From Rhynchopus euleeides (Eukaryota; Euglenozoa; Diplonemea; Diplonemida; Diplonemidae): a stretch of DNA of 64,000 nt. Positions 10,785 through 23,427 of the stretch are shown here, one piece after another (position 1 is the first letter of the stretch; each line of letters begins with the position of its first letter). The stretch spans positions 806,001 to 870,000 of the forward strand of contig OY723264.1 in the NCBI GenBank assembly GCA_963210315.1. The letters run 5' to 3'. Made by a program: the position numbers and the translations under genes. A model generated the notes under the pieces. That model saw only the letters and a program-made list of their open reading frames with translations, was not told the DNA's origin and did not search any database.

Positions 10785-11910
10785 ACCATTTGTGATAAAT
10801 TTACTGGGTTCTGGTGCCCACGACATCCCCTTTTGAGCGTTTGAAACAGCGTTTCCGGGACCCGGCACTGCTCGCAGTGGGCTCAAATGTCCAAAAACGA
10901 CCCATTCTGTACCCCCCCAAAAAAAAATGCGAGCACCTCCCCCTTGGCACGCCGGTCTTACGACGACCCTGCCTGTTTCTGGTACTGGGAAAAAAACGGA
11001 AAAAAACGGAAAATCAGGGTGTCGATTTTGGGATTTTCCGTTTTTTCGTTTTCCGTTTTTTTTCGGATTTTTTTCGTCGAATTTTGACCAAGTCGCAGCC
11101 AGCGCCCACAGGCGGAAAAAACGAAAAAAAAGGAAAAAACGGAAAAAAACCGAAAAAATCGACACCCCCCAATACATGTTTTTATCGTACGTATCGAGGA
11201 TTATGCAAGGCGGGTGGGCTGGGGCGGGTGGGGATGGGCTGCAGCAATTTTTCATCCTGCGGGTGGTCACGAGTGGGCGGCTGCAATCTGACATTTTTCA
11301 CATTTTTTTTCGAGACAAAGAGATTTTGCCGAAAATTTTGGGTGGATTTTTCAGGTGGTCGGAATTCAACCCAAAGTCACCTGGCGGTGAAAAATCGCGG
11401 GATACGGCCGATCCACGGTCATTCCGTGGGTTTCTGGTCGAAAAAGTGCCTGTTTGGGAGGTGGCCCGAGAGGCCGACCGACTGGTCGGATTGGTCACCT
11501 TGTCATAACAGGCTCTGGGCTGTACTACAAGTCCAGGTGCTCAGCAGCCACCTTCGGGGTGGGCACCATGTGGATCCCGAGGACGCTCTTGTGCCAGCCC
11601 CTCGACCCCCAGGGTGGTGGCGGAAAATAAATGCGTAAAATAATCCAAAAATTATTTTACGCCGTAAATTAATCCAAAAATACTTCACGGGAGTTTAGGT
11701 GGTTTTTCTGTTTAGGGGCCTTAAATAATTCTCGATCAGTACGATAAAACAAAAAATTTGGCGGTGGCAAATCATTGGGAAACCGGGGAAAGACCCCGTT
11801 TCCGCTGTATCGCCGATAACCCGGCTCGGGCGGACACGGCGCAACCAGCACTTAATTGCACCGTTTGCCCCGTTGTTGGAACACAGGGGATTGTAGTTCG
11901 CCTGATTGAG
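10785..11910. other. AT-rich, transposon-like relic sequence
   Basis: No gene seen. Between 10985 and 11170 there are two stretches of GGAAAAAACGG-type repeats in opposite orientation bracketed by GTGTCGATTTT and AAAATCGACACC, so the DNA can fold back on itself. Beyond this are A/T-rich tracts and a G-rich segment. The base composition differs from the genes and suggests old insertion debris. Confidence 0.4.
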
Positions 11911-12830
11911 TGGGGTAATCAGGCTGGGGGAAAAAACAACAAATCACAACGAATCACACCCGATCACAACAAATCACAACGCCAAATGTTGTGATTTGTT
12001 GTGATTTGTTGCGATTTGTTGTGGCCAGTTGTGATTTGTTGCGACCAGTTGTGACGACTTGTGACCCTTTTGTGATGAGTTGTGATGAGTTGTGATGAGG
12101 TGTGAGCAACCTAACAGGGGAGGTGAAGAGGGCACGGGTCTTAGCCTGATGACACACTGCAACCTCAAGGTGACTGGCGACACCTCTCCCACAGTCTGCG
12201 GCGACTCTGCCGTGGCGACAAGGCTTCCTGTCATGGGAGATCGCTGCGTGGATCAACGTGGCACCACCCGTGTGCTCGGCAGGTTGTTTCGGCACCTGTT
12301 TTCTCCGTGTCATGCTTTTCGTGAGCGTGTCAGGGATGTTGGCACACGCTGGGGAGGGTTCACATGATGACATAACATATATCAGAAGCACACACCCACG
12401 TGGCGCTGTCCTTGGCAGGACTTTGAAAGTGCCGCCTTGATATCCTTGTTGGATAGAACCCTCATATCACACCCTCAATCAGCTGACGATCTGTTGTGAT
12501 CTGTTGTGATCGCGATCCAAAATTTCAAAAATTTAAAATTTTGGATCGCGATCACAACAGATCACAACAGATCACACCTCATCACAACTCATCACAAAAG
12601 GGTCACAAGTCGTCACAACTGGTCACAACAAATCACACCACGTCACACCTAGTCACAACAAATCACAACTGGCCGCAACAAATCGCAAAAAATCACAACA
12701 AATCACAACATTTGCCTTGTGATTTGTTGTGATCTGTTGTGATCGGGTGTCACACCCTCAATCAGCTGACGATCGGGTGTGGGTGGATTTGTTGTGATTT
12801 GTTGTTTTTTCCCCCAGCCTGATTACCCCA
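11911..12830. mobile_element. 920-bp inverted-repeat element with subterminal arrays
   Basis: The ends are inverted repeats of about 40 bp starting TGGGGTAATCAGGCTGGGGG. The 5-bp sequence TTGAG occurs directly outside both ends (11906-11910 and 12831-12835), a target-site duplication. Just inside each end lie arrays of ATCACAACAA-type decamers pointing inward in opposite orientation, and a GCGATCCAAAATTTC palindrome sits at 12510-12555. The 380-bp centre has no transposase. It is a non-autonomous DNA transposon; subterminal arrays of this kind are usually transposase-binding sites. A 5-bp duplication fits Transib among known families, but that is a guess. Confidence 0.8.
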
Positions 12831-12835
12831 TTGAG

Positions 12836-15701
12836 TTCAGTTTAACCCCCGACCCCCCAGGCACCCAACACATTTCTAGAGGGCTGAGGGCGCAGCCCAC
12901 AAAACCCACCCATGCCATGTTCCTTTTTACTGCCGGGTTGGAAATTTCACCGGCCAAAGCAGGCTCGTAAACGAGTCGGTATGAATTCGCACAGTAGAGG
13001 GGGGAAATGGGGTGATGGGGTGCTGGGGTGCGGGATAGAGGAAGGGATCTTCAAGGCAGAGAGAGGCAAAAGGGTGTATGGTGCGGGGGGGGGGGGGGGG
13101 GTTTCCGCCCCCCCTGTGTCAAGGCTGTGTCAGTGTGGCCGCTTCTGTCCGGGGCAGGATAACTCTCACTCTTGTACACCACAATAGAGAGCAGAATCCC
13201 TTCAAAGGGAGCCCTCTGCAAGTCCATCAATCGGCAAGCTTTCGGCAAGGTTCAGATTTCTTTTGGCTGTGAGGCCGAATTACGCAGTTTTTCGGCCGGC
13301 TTTCAGGGGCACCAGCCCCCCCGCTATCTTTATTGACACGGGGGTGTTACCGTGTTACCCACTGGTTCTTCTATCTGATACCTTCTCTCCCCCTTTCCGA
13401 TTTGCAGACACACATCGCCACCCTCCCCCCAACAGAAGTTCCACACTTGGCACAGGATTGAATCAGAGGGCGCAGCCCCACCCCACACCCCCCTCTGCGG
13501 ATAAATGTGTAGCTCTCCAGAGAACAAGCGCAAAGGCCGACCCCACATCCCTCCACTCAAATTGCAAGCAGCAAACTGAGAGGCGATCGGCCCTGTGTTG
13601 CGACGGGGAGAGGAGGGGCGGGGGCGCGGCTGTGGTCAACTGAAGAAAGAAAATAGACGGACATGACAGTCAAAGTCAAAGGAAAGAACGGCCAGATAGA
13701 AGAGGGAAAAGGTGGAGTGGGGAGGTGGGAATGAGAGGTTTTTGAGGGATGCGTTGGTAAGATGGGGGGGTGGGGGTGGATATACCTTGAAGCCCAACAA
13801 CATGTAGGCAGGTGTAAGGTGACACCCGGCACGGGTGCAAGGTGGCACTAACCGTGGACTAGGCGGAGAACGAGGGAAAATGTGTTGAACGACTCTCAGG
13901 AGAAGGGATGGAATGCAGCGGGATGGCAGCTTGTGATCTTCAAAAGCAGAAACAGCCTCCCACACAGCCTGATGGGCGTCTGTGGGGGTGTTTGCAAAAA
14001 AGGGGGATCCGCGCGGGCGTGAAGAGTTTTCGATGGTGCTCAGTTTTCTCCAAAAATCTGAGCGAATCACCTCCACCCTCTCTCGCAGCTGTAGTGCATG
14101 GATACATCTTGCAGGCTTGCCTTTCGTTCTATCCCGCCTCCTGACATGCACCCAGACGGTCACCGCCTGATTCGGTTTCTTTCAGCGAGCAAGAAAGTCA
14201 ATGGCAAAGGTGGCATCCTTTCGTGGACTTCTGTACGATGCGGATCCGCCAATCAACATAGCCGACGGCATCCTTTGTACTTTTGTGACAGTTCCGGGAA
14301 CTTCCTGAGACACATCGGCAGCCCCAGAGATGCCAACTCTCGAAATGCGGTGGCAGGTTTCTTTACCGATTTTGAACAAAAACGATCAAGAAACGGTTCT
14401 TTTGGGCCGTGATTTGCTTGTGGCGATTGGTGATGGGATTCACCGCTGTGCGCAGTGTTGCCATTGCCAGGCCGCACGTGGGCGTGACTTAGTTATGTTG
14501 CGATGAACCCCGTCATCCTGGTATGCACAACAAGCAAACACTTCAAGAACAACTGCCATTCTACAGTGGCTGTCCTATCCGTGTATTTGTGGCTAACAAA
14601 TTGACAACCCAACAAGACCACCCTCTGTTCTTTTTGAACAAACTGGCCAACCACCTTGCTTGCATTCGAGCATGCGGTGCGTGCAGCCTGTCGAAACAAA
14701 ATCAACCCTCGTAACAAAAATCGCTCTGTCACAGGGCTGCAAAACCGAGCTCACCGACAAACCCCCAAAGTCCTTTCAGGGATGGGGTAGGGACGTGCTG
14801 AATCCTTCGAGACTATACGGCACTCCATTCCTGCTGCCCTCCTACGCATGTCACAGATGTACAGCTTCGCCCTGCCAAAACAGGTCGGTTGCAGGAGGGT
14901 GCAGGAGGGTGTCTGAAGTTCGAGATTCTCGGAATTCGTTCGTCATAACAACACGGCTTAGGGCGGGAAAATTTAATGCGCGCGTGGGGCGCTAAGAGGA
15001 GGTAGGGGGACACTACAGCTATCTAGTGGGGCGAAAGGAACAGGAGAAGGGGTGTTTGGGAGTACCGAGAAAAACCGACGATTCTTGGAATTTCTGGGTC
15101 ACAAAGTTTGCATACATACAAACAGCATCAAAAAAACTGCAAAATACCGGCAGAAGACAGGCGCTTTAGATACCTCCAATAGACGCGCAGGCATGTGGCC
15201 TGCATTGATGGCCATGAAGGGACAGGCAGATCGAACGGGGAGGATTCCCGGTGTTCCTGCGAAACACGGAGTCCGGCGAATCGGGGGGGGAATCCAGCAG
15301 AGAGGAGGGGGGTGAACCTTCAAGGGAGGACATGCCCACACATGGCGGTGGTTTTCCTGAAAGTGCCTGAGACACTTCAGCTGGGCGGCTTGTCTTTGTT
15401 CCCGCCAGGTCACACACACACATACGCCCTCCCCTCCCCATCCCCTGCCCCCTCTCCTTTTGCACCCGCACTCCACGGAGAGCACGCCACACCTGCAGAG
15501 GAGATATTAGGCTATGCAAGGTCAGCTCTCAGTGGCATGAGATGGCCTGAAATAGCGGGGTCAGCGGCACGCAAATGACAGGGGGGGGGGGGGGGTACAA
15601 CGGCTGTTCATGCAATCGCCAAGTTATGCAGTGCACAGCTTCTTTGAAAGGATCAAAGGCAATGCGCGCCAGAAGAGGCAGCCCCTTTTCAGAGCTTTCA
15701 A
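12836..15701. other. Gene-poor region
   Basis: No supported gene. Several 60-130 codon open frames exist on both strands, but their translations are low in complexity or look random. A G run of 16 lies near 13086, and poly-G again near 15580. Nothing here was recognised as a host gene or a classifiable element. Confidence 0.4.
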
Positions 15702-15709
15702 CCCCCAAC

Positions 15710-16355
15710 CAGGGCGTTCGCTACTGGGCGAAGTTGGGCCAACTTCGCCTAAATAAATAAATGTTCGGATTTACTTCGCCCCAACTTCGCCCAAGGGGGC
15801 GAAGTTGGATAAAAAAATTCTGGGCTCGGCCCCCACCCCCCGAAGGGGGGTGGTGAAAGAGCCCACGGGATCACGAGCCTCAGGGGATGGGGAATGCTCG
15901 AAGAAGGAAGTGTCAGAAGGAGACCACAACTGTCTTCCCCAAAGTACGCCCAGACCCCCCTGTGGCGTATGTCTGGTGCCCAAGTCCTTTCAAGTTGCAT
16001 GAATCTATCCATCCGCAATGAACAGATGTTCACTACCGTGGCCTCCGGCGGCTGGGGGGCTCCGCCCCCCAGACCCCCCTGGCAGCCGAACTGTGTGGCA
16101 CAGCGGTCCCTGCCGACCCACGCGTTTCGCTCATAAGCAAGGTTATTAGTGTCTTCGGAGGTACTAACAGCCTTGCCAGAAGTGCAGTGATCTGCCCTCT
16201 CAAGGAGAGGTAGCCAATGTGTACCTCCCGAGGGGGCGCGAAGCGCCCCCGAGGGGCGCCTCCCCGACGGATAAAAAACTTTCCCGAATTCCCAAAACCC
16301 AAAATAAAACTTCGCCCACCCCACACGGGATCGGTGGGCGATAGCGAACGCCCTG
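15710..16355. mobile_element. hAT-like non-autonomous element, copy 1 (646 bp)
   Basis: The ends are CAGGGCGTTCGCTA and its inverse TAGCGAACGCCCTG. The 8-bp sequence CCCCCAAC is present on both sides (15702-15709 and 16356-16363). Eight-bp duplications and CAGG-type ends are the hallmarks of the hAT superfamily. The interior contains internal hairpins, the GC-rich 54-bp module at 16026-16079 and a GAGGGGGCGCGAAGCGCCCC hairpin near 16233. No transposase frame. A second copy lies at 61120-61795. Confidence 0.88.
16026..16079 (+). repeat. GC-rich 54-bp module, copy 1
   Basis: Starts ATGTTCACTACCGTGGCC and ends in a perfect GGGGGGC-TCC-GCCCCCC hairpin followed by AGACCCCC. It sits inside hAT-like copy 1. 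Five further copies lie at 20173-20226, 20307-20361, 27345-27398, 29166-29220 and 61469-61519, in both orientations. Confidence 0.9.
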
Positions 16356-16363
16356 CCCCCAAC

Positions 16364-18020
16364 CGCAAAAAATAAAAATAAAAAAAGGCAAGGGGCTGGG
16401 GAGGGGTGAGCGGTGTGCACCATGTATGTGCACCACCCTGCCAACCAGCACACCCGCCAGGGGCAAAAAAATGATGCAATAAACAAAATCTTTACATCAG
16501 CATGGGCTGACTGCAGGAATATGTTTACGGAGAAATACAGGACAGATGGAAGCGAATGCAAAAATAGACCCCTCCATACCCACCATCGGCTGGCGGGACA
16601 GACAGAGGATGCATGCAAACATCTGGAGAGAGAGAGAAAGAAAGAGAGTTTTGTTCATGTGTAAATATCATATCGACACGGCGTGCATGACACGATTGCC
16701 TCCACCGGGAGAGGGAGAGCCTCGCAGGAGCACTGCGCAGAGGCAGACAGCACAGTGTGGCGCAAGGAGGCATACTCTTTCCCCCCCGGGGGGGAACGGG
16801 CTTCTGGAGGAATTATGGAGGGAAACCACGGGCATGCGGTATGACACTCCTCTATCAACCCAGAGCAACACTGCTCCGCTCTCACACCCTGTGGGCGCAA
16901 GGCTTTTTTTTTGGAGACTCGTTGAACTGGTCAGGAGGGAGGCCAACACCACACACATCACAAATCACAACCACACGAGAGAGCCGGTGAGAAGACTCAA
17001 AGAGCAGTGTAGGAGGGGTGTGGGCTGGGCCCGGAGGGAGGGAGGGGGGGGGGGTGGGAATGAGTGGGGTGTAGCATTAAGGCTCCGGAACAAGACAGCG
17101 AGAGGGATTGTGGAGCTGCGAGATGCTGCCAGGCAGGTGGAGGGGGTGGGGGGTGGGAAGGGAAGGGAGGGGCGGAGAAATACCGGTATGTGTGAGCGGT
17201 GAACCGTATTTTTCTGTCTTGAGCCACCCACCCGTAGTGAGGGGGGGACGGACCCCCTCTCACTATGTGTGGGTGGCGTCTCAGCCGTGGAGGCCGGAGA
17301 AGGGGAAATCGCCTCCGGCTGGCGATCAGGTCGGGTCCGAAACCCTGAGGGGGGGCGACGGACGTCTCTGTCAGAAGGGCGCATTTGGTGCATTGCACAC
17401 AGCTGCAAAAGGCGGTCTTTCTGTTTACCGCGGCCTGGGACAGGCTGCGGCAAAACAAAAAAAATGGCTGTGGAAGGAAATGAATGGGGGACAGGCATGC
17501 AAAGCCTTCGCTCTGTGCCAACCCTGCTGTGGAGCTGGATTCGTCTTTCCATGATGATCTGTCGATTTTGTGGTATGTCGGCGAGCAACAGCCTGGCGGC
17601 TATTATGCATGCGCTGACGTCTGAATGGCATTAGACCTGGGCCAGCCTCAGCATTCCTGCCTGCACTTTGGAGCGAAGCCAGCCCACGCACACCCACCCC
17701 CCTCCTTCCTTCCTTCTCATGCAGCCCAACACAGGGGCAGAGGGCCTTCGCTGGCGGCAATCTTTCGGCAACGCAACCATTGCCAAAAGGCGATTTGCTC
17801 CTCCTATAAAATGGGAGGAAATTCACCAACAAAACGCGTCATTTTTTGGTAAAACACACCCCGTGTGGTAGAGAAAATACGGCAAGAGTCTCGGTGGGTC
17901 GGAAGAGCAGATGGTTCCCGCAACAGCTCCCGGGGAGCGGCGGGTATTTCGCATAGGATGCCGGATGTGTGAACACGTTTGTGCGGTTTGCCCTGTGTTG
18001 TGTGAACATATGTGTATGTG
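16364..18020. other. Gene-poor region
   Basis: No supported gene. There is an inverted repeat around 17223-17275 (CCACCCA-type arms around a GGGGGGACGGACCCCCTC loop) and several purine runs. Open frames up to 207 codons on the minus strand are Pro/Ser-rich with no domain feel. Confidence 0.4.
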
Positions 18021-18140
18021 TGGTTATAAAGTTTTAAGGCGGTGTCGCCCTGCACGGGCAGTAGCACCTCCCCTTCAGTATCGCACTCCCGAAGGATTCC
18101 CCAACACGACGTGACACCGGTTTCGACGCGTACTCTTCGT
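18021..18140. repeat. 120-bp structured repeat, copy 1
   Basis: Identical to 42041-42160 except at one position, with no gaps, although the flanks are unrelated apart from TG runs. It starts TGGTTATAAAGTTTTAAGG. It can fold as an outer stem CGGTGTC/GACACCG enclosing two hairpins, GCCC-TGCAC-GGGC and CCTTC...GAAGG. This looks more like a small structured RNA gene or a short interspersed element than random sequence. I do not recognise the family, and the strand of any RNA is unknown. Confidence 0.6.
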
Positions 18141-18845
18141 ACCCCTCCCCCCGGCCGCGTCTCTTCAGCGAAGAACCGGGGATAATCGGACCAGGGCTAG
18201 CTAAACCCTGGTGGTGTCACGGGTGGGGTTGGAGAGGGAGAAAAGGAAGAAATGAAGTTGCGAAAAAGTCAAACACTGACACGTGAAATCAATAAAAAGG
18301 GTGGTATATATCGCCCCCTTGCTGCGACGAAGACACTAAATAGTCAGGCCGCTTCAAGAGTCTTGAGGGCTTGTGTGTATGTGTGTGTGTATGCTCCACC
18401 CAACCCGACACATTTTCTGTACTTCAGACAGGTAAGGTCACTCGACATGCGGGGGGGGGGGGTTTTTTGTTATGGTGGAAGCGATCAATGCAAAAATCAT
18501 CTGAAAGGAAGACTCGAGAGACTGCTGCTGTATTTTTTGGCACCGCAGCGAAGGAACCCAAGCCACCCCAAAACTCATCGATAAAATGCGCCTTCTGACA
18601 ACCGGCCTGCTCCGCACGCAGTTCTTTGTCAACTCGCTCACACTGGCATTTGCACCCACCCCCCCCCCCCACACCCCACCAAGTGTGTGGCAGCAATCTT
18701 GCTGTATCTTGACCCCGTCCCTGATTCTCGTCCCGAAGCGAAAGGAGTTTGAGGAAAGAAAGCGAGAGAGTCGGAGTAGGGGATGAAAAGAGTAGCACGA
18801 AAGAGAACAGGGGGAGGAGATGCCCAGAGGATAAAGCAGAAGTGC

Positions 18846-18925
18846 CTTCCGGGGGAGGGGGGGTTTGATCGTCGAGTGAATGGAAAAGCAAGTCTCCCCA
18901 GCACCTTCTTGCAATGTTGGGGCCT
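18846..18925. repeat. Short dispersed repeat, copy 1
   Basis: About 80 bp containing GGGTTTGATCGTCGAG and CAGCACCTTCTTGCAATGTT, repeated in the same orientation at about 19521-19600 with a few changes. Non-coding; no terminal repeats seen. Confidence 0.6.
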
Positions 18926-19520
18926 TCCGGGGGGAAGGGAGTGGGGCAGTGAAGGAGTGGTAGACCTTGGCAGAAGAGGAAGCACACACAAGCCCTTCAC
19001 TCGTTATGCAGGTTGTGTTCGAGATACAGTGATGTGGGTGGACTCCCGCCCCCTGGAGCGGGGGGTTGGAGCGGGGGTCTGAGACCCCCGCGAGCCACAC
19101 AACGAAGGAGATCCCGAATAATGATAAGGATATGCGGGGAATAGCCAAGACAGAGAAGAGGATATGCAGAAGGCTCCGCAGAGAGGAGCCTCAGAGGGAG
19201 AGATTTATAGAGGGGGTCTCGCCGCCACTTTCCACCACTCCTCACAGCTCGTCATTCAGTTCGTTCTGCCTCGCCTTGCAGGAACTAGGGTGCCGCACGG
19301 CACTCCGAGAGAGCGAGTCTTGGGTCAGATCAGGCCGATCTTCTCCCTCTCCCACTTCTCCCCCATGTTTCGTCAGCTGATTGAGGGTGTGATATGAGGG
19401 CCTCTCCCATCGTGGGAGCGTGACAAGGGCAGGTGTTAAAACACCTCATCCCCATGACTTGGGAGGGAGGGAGGGGGGGGGGGGGGGGGGAGGATCCCCC
19501 TCACAGCCCCCTCTCAGAGT

Positions 19521-19600
19521 GTGGAGGGTGGAGGGGGGGGTTTGATCGTCGAGAGGGAATGGGAAAAGTAAATCTCCCAGCACCTTCTTGCAATGTTAGT
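19521..19600. repeat. Short dispersed repeat, copy 2
   Basis: Second copy of the 80-bp repeat at 18846-18925, same orientation. Long G runs sit immediately upstream of both copies. Confidence 0.6.
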
Positions 19601-20172
19601 CCTTTTTTCCCCCCCCTTTTTGCAGTCACTACACCAGATATCATTAGAGTGTGGAGGGTGGAGGGGGGGGGGGCACTCTGTGTTGCCACAAGAGCCCCCG
19701 CCACTATCCCAACCCCCCACCCCCTTTCGGGAATCCCCCCCCCCCCCCGCAGCGAAAAAAATATCTATTCAGGGATCGGCAGGGGCTGGTGGCATCGTGA
19801 CTTTTTGAGGAAGGAAGGCGGGGAAGTATGCCTCCAGATGAACCGCGGCTGGAATGATCGAGACATGAGCATGGTTGAGAGAACTGCTGCAGGCAGGGCA
19901 GCAGCGGAGGGGGAGGGCAGGGCACAAAGCAGGGTCGGGCATGAGTCTTTCGCCACGGTGTGCCGAACGAGGGCATTTTTTTGTATTGTTCCTCTTCAGT
20001 GTTCCCGCTAAGGCCGATGGGCCGGTCATTTTTGTTTTTGGGATTTTCGGATTTTTTTTCCCCCCCTTCCCGTTCAGTGAAAATTTTTCTCGGGCGCGCT
20101 TCGCGCGCCCGAGACTACGCGGGAGATGGCCAGTCTCGCAAGAAGGACTTGCGAGACAGGCACACACGACAG

Positions 20173-20226
20173 GGGGGGTCTGGGGGGCGGAGCCCCCCAG
20201 CCGCCGGAGGCCACGGTAGTGAGCAT
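20173..20226 (-). repeat. GC-rich 54-bp module, copy 2
   Basis: Minus-orientation copy inside the 789-bp hAT-like element; the same hairpin core and the CACTACCGTGGCCTCC arm are present. Confidence 0.9.
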
Positions 20227-20306
20227 TCGTTCTGCAGGGCGACAGATTTTGGGCGAGATAGGCTGCTTCCATCTTCCTGGGCGGCTTTCGAATCTAGATT
20301 CCACAG

Positions 20307-20361
20307 GAGGGGGTCTGGGGGGCGGAGCCCCCTAGCCGCCGGAGGCCACGGTAGTGAACAT
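20307..20361 (-). repeat. GC-rich 54-bp module, copy 3
   Basis: Minus-orientation copy about 135 bp from copy 2 in the same element. One base of the hairpin is changed relative to the other copies. Confidence 0.9.
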
Positions 20362-20793
20362 TTGTTCCTTGCACATCCCATCATTTCCCGCCTCTTTTTG
20401 AGATTCGCTTTGTGGGTTCACCTGCATCTTGAAGTCGCAGCTCTTCCCACAAGAGGGATGTTCCTCCGACATGGGTTGTGAGCATGCCAGGCCTGGTGCC
20501 AGCTGCAGTGGATGTCCAGTAATCTCCGATATTTTCCTGCAGCTGCTACGCGAGGACACCTGAAGTATCACAAAAGCTCTGTATTGTTTCAGTGTCCAGT
20601 CAGGTTTGTAGTGGGGGCTTCGCCCCCACCACAAACCTGACTGGCCCACCTGCCCAGGACCCACCAGTCAGATATGACCGGTCATATATGACCGACCCCC
20701 CCTCCGGTCATATATGACCGGCACGTTTTTCGGACCCCTTTTTTTTGGTCATACATGACCGGTTTTTTTCTTAGCGGGAGCACTGTTCCTCTT

Positions 20794-23427
20794 CCTTGGC
20801 TTGGCACAATGCTGAAAAAAAAGAGTTGTGTTGCATCCTTTGCTTGTCGGAACGGTGCCTGCTCGTGCGTGCGTGCAGGGGAGACCGAACGCTGCCACGA
20901 GTCTTTTTTTGTGCGAAAAAACTAGCTGTTCTTCCAAAAAAAATCAATGGCGAAGATTTTTGCCGGAAAACTAACGGAGTAGCAAAGCTTACTCCCCGCC
21001 CCCGCCCCCCCCAATCCCCAATCCACCCCCCAGCCAGACCAAGGCTGGCTTACTTTCTGTGGGCGTCGATCAACCAAGCGTGGCGGTAGGTCTTGTTTAA
21101 TCCCGACGGCCTTCTGACACCCCACGTGTGGCTGCATCTCTGCACGGCACACGCGATGCCCGCAAACTGAAATGCCTTTTGCTGGGGGTGGCAGCAAAGG
21201 CATCCAGGTGTTGCGGGACAAAATTACCGACGCCGCAGCGCTCTCGCCTGCCTGCGCCATGCGGATGCTGCGACGGAGGAGGGGGGAAGGGATGAAGGGG
21301 GGTGGATGTCTGCCTTCTTTTTCGTTCATTTTTTTATGTTTTTTTGAGAGATGCAGATCGCGAAATATTGGCATGGGGAGTGCTGGGGTGGTGGGGGGAT
21401 AGAAAAACAACGACAGCACACAAAATACAAAGTAACAATCAAGGAATCCCTGCGGCAGAAGAAATAGAAGGACACGCATGCCCGGGCGGGGTGTGAGACG
21501 GAGACGGTGCTTCTTGGGTTCGCCCATCCGGAAAGAGATCCCCCCGGGGGCAGGCCGGAAACACAACATGTGGTTGGGGTTGGGGGTCTGGGGGCCTGAG
21601 GTTCGTCGTGTTCTTAGCAATTCCGCACCACCAGTGCCCACGGCATGTGAGCACTTCACATGCCGTGGGAAAACACTGGACGCTGAGCACAGGGCACAGG
21701 AGTTTTTTTTTGAGTGAGAAGCGCGTTGCACTGACGGATGAAAGTTTTTTTGCGGCAAGCCGACAACACCCATATTGCACACATGGAATGCAAATGCACC
21801 GATTGGGCTCAAGCAATACACCAAGGAAAGAGGGCCTTCTCAGTAAGCGGTGCCGACAAATGCAGTTCGGTGCATCTCGCCTCTATTTGTGAGGGAGAAC
21901 AGCCGAAAGATTGCCGAGCTAGGGAGTGCCATGCATAGGGAAGACCCCCTCCGATCCACACCCCACACCCCAAAAGCAAAGACCCCACGGGCACAAAATG
22001 CACGCATGCCAGACAGGCAGCACTACCTTTTTGACTTGTGCCATAGCTACGTTGGAAGCATGCACAGCCAATTCCTCGCTCACTGGGGGTCCTGTCTGAT
22101 GGCTTGATCCAGCTGCGGTTGTGTGCGGTTGCACAAGCGGAACCAAAGAACCCCGGCGATCATTTCCCCCCTTTTTCCAGCTGCGTTGTGGGATGTGATG
22201 GGCCGTTCACCGCCACCGCCACCACCCAGCATTTTTTTTGAGCAAAGCAAGCAGCTTTGCGCTCCCGTGCCTCCTTCGCACATCCGCATTCTCCGAAAAG
22301 GGGATGTCGGAGCCAAACAAGGAGACGATTGGGGCAGCTGCCTGCGGGAACACTGCCGAGCCGATACACCTTTGGGACAGCTTAACCTCCCCCACCCCCA
22401 GACACTCCAGCTCCGAGTGGGAGCAGTCAAGAGGGCCTGCTCACAACCCATGTCGGGGGTGTGTGGGGTGGCTGGAGGGATGCAGAGAAACAGGGCAGTA
22501 GCCAGGCAAACCAGAATGCAGAAATCGGCGAAGGAAAACACTTCATCGGGGGGGGGGGGGGCGAACAAGCCTCCCGGGGGGAGAAGGGGGATGACCCTCT
22601 CCCCCCCCCCCCCCACGTCCAATATGATGCATACTCCGCACACAGGTCGTGAAAGCCCACTCAAGTGGCTGCACTTTCTTCACTCTCAAGTGGGGTGCAG
22701 GAAAAGTGAGGCACCATCCCGTCGCAGAAACAGGGGGTGTCGCACAACAGCAGGTGAGGGCTGCACTCTTCTGGAGAGCCAGTACATTCCCAGCGTTGTG
22801 CAGCACGGCATGGCCACCATTGGCTTTACTGTATAGTGTGAGATCGCACTGCAACATCAGCGTTTTGTTTTGTTGCTTCAGAGAGCAAAGACGCGTCCCT
22901 TCCCATCACCATCCTGCCCATGCCGAGGGGGTTGGCGCGGTTGGTGCGGTTCTATACACGATACAGGGAGAAGTCCCTCAGGATGGTCATGAGATACGGA
23001 TAGAAACGTGGCGTGCAAGCTTCATCGTGAGGTGGAAGGTGTGTAGGTTAAAAGCAACATTCAACTTAAAGAAAACTTGGGGTTGGTGGGGGGTGGTGGT
23101 GTAGGGGAGAACGGAGGTGTGTGTGTGTGAGGGGGAACAGCTTGTCCACCAACACAGCAAACAAATAGATTTTGCAAAAAACCACAGACACATATGGGGC
23201 GAAGAGAGACGGGGAAGGATCCCGCGTGCATTGGACTGCATTTGACACAACAGCCCCCCTCCATCCCGAAGACATCCCACAGATACACACCAAAACGCAC
23301 ACCCCCAATCCAAGGCAAAATTAACCCCCACCGCACTGCAATACAGTCTACTCCGGATGGTAACTTAACGTGAGATACGCAACCTCTCCCCCTCCCCTCC
23401 CCTCCCCTGCCTACCTCCGACTCCACC
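20794..23427. other. Gene-poor region
   Basis: No supported gene. Many C and G runs of 10 or more (for example near 22550 and 22605) and short palindromes (a TCACATGCCGTGG-type inverted repeat near 21640-21670). Open frames of up to 300 codons lack recognisable domains. Confidence 0.4.

Larger units (their letters stand above)
19997..20785. mobile_element. hAT-like non-autonomous element, 789 bp
   Basis: Ends are CAGTGTTCCCGCTAAG and its inverse, CTTAGCGGGAGCACTG (imperfect by one base). The 8-bp sequence TTCCTCTT flanks both sides (19989-19996 and 20786-20793), a clean hAT-type duplication. Inside are a CGGGCGCGC-TTC-GCGCGCCCG hairpin, two minus-orientation copies of the GC-rich 54-bp module, a CAGTCAGGTTTGTAGTGG hairpin at about 20597-20644 and tandem ATATGACCGG repeats near the right end. 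No transposase. Confidence 0.9.

Noticed and set aside
18413-18432. TTTCTGTACTT resembling part of the diplonemid spliced leader
   Set aside because: Only about 11 bases match, and the rest of the leader and the SL RNA body are absent, so it is not called an SL gene.
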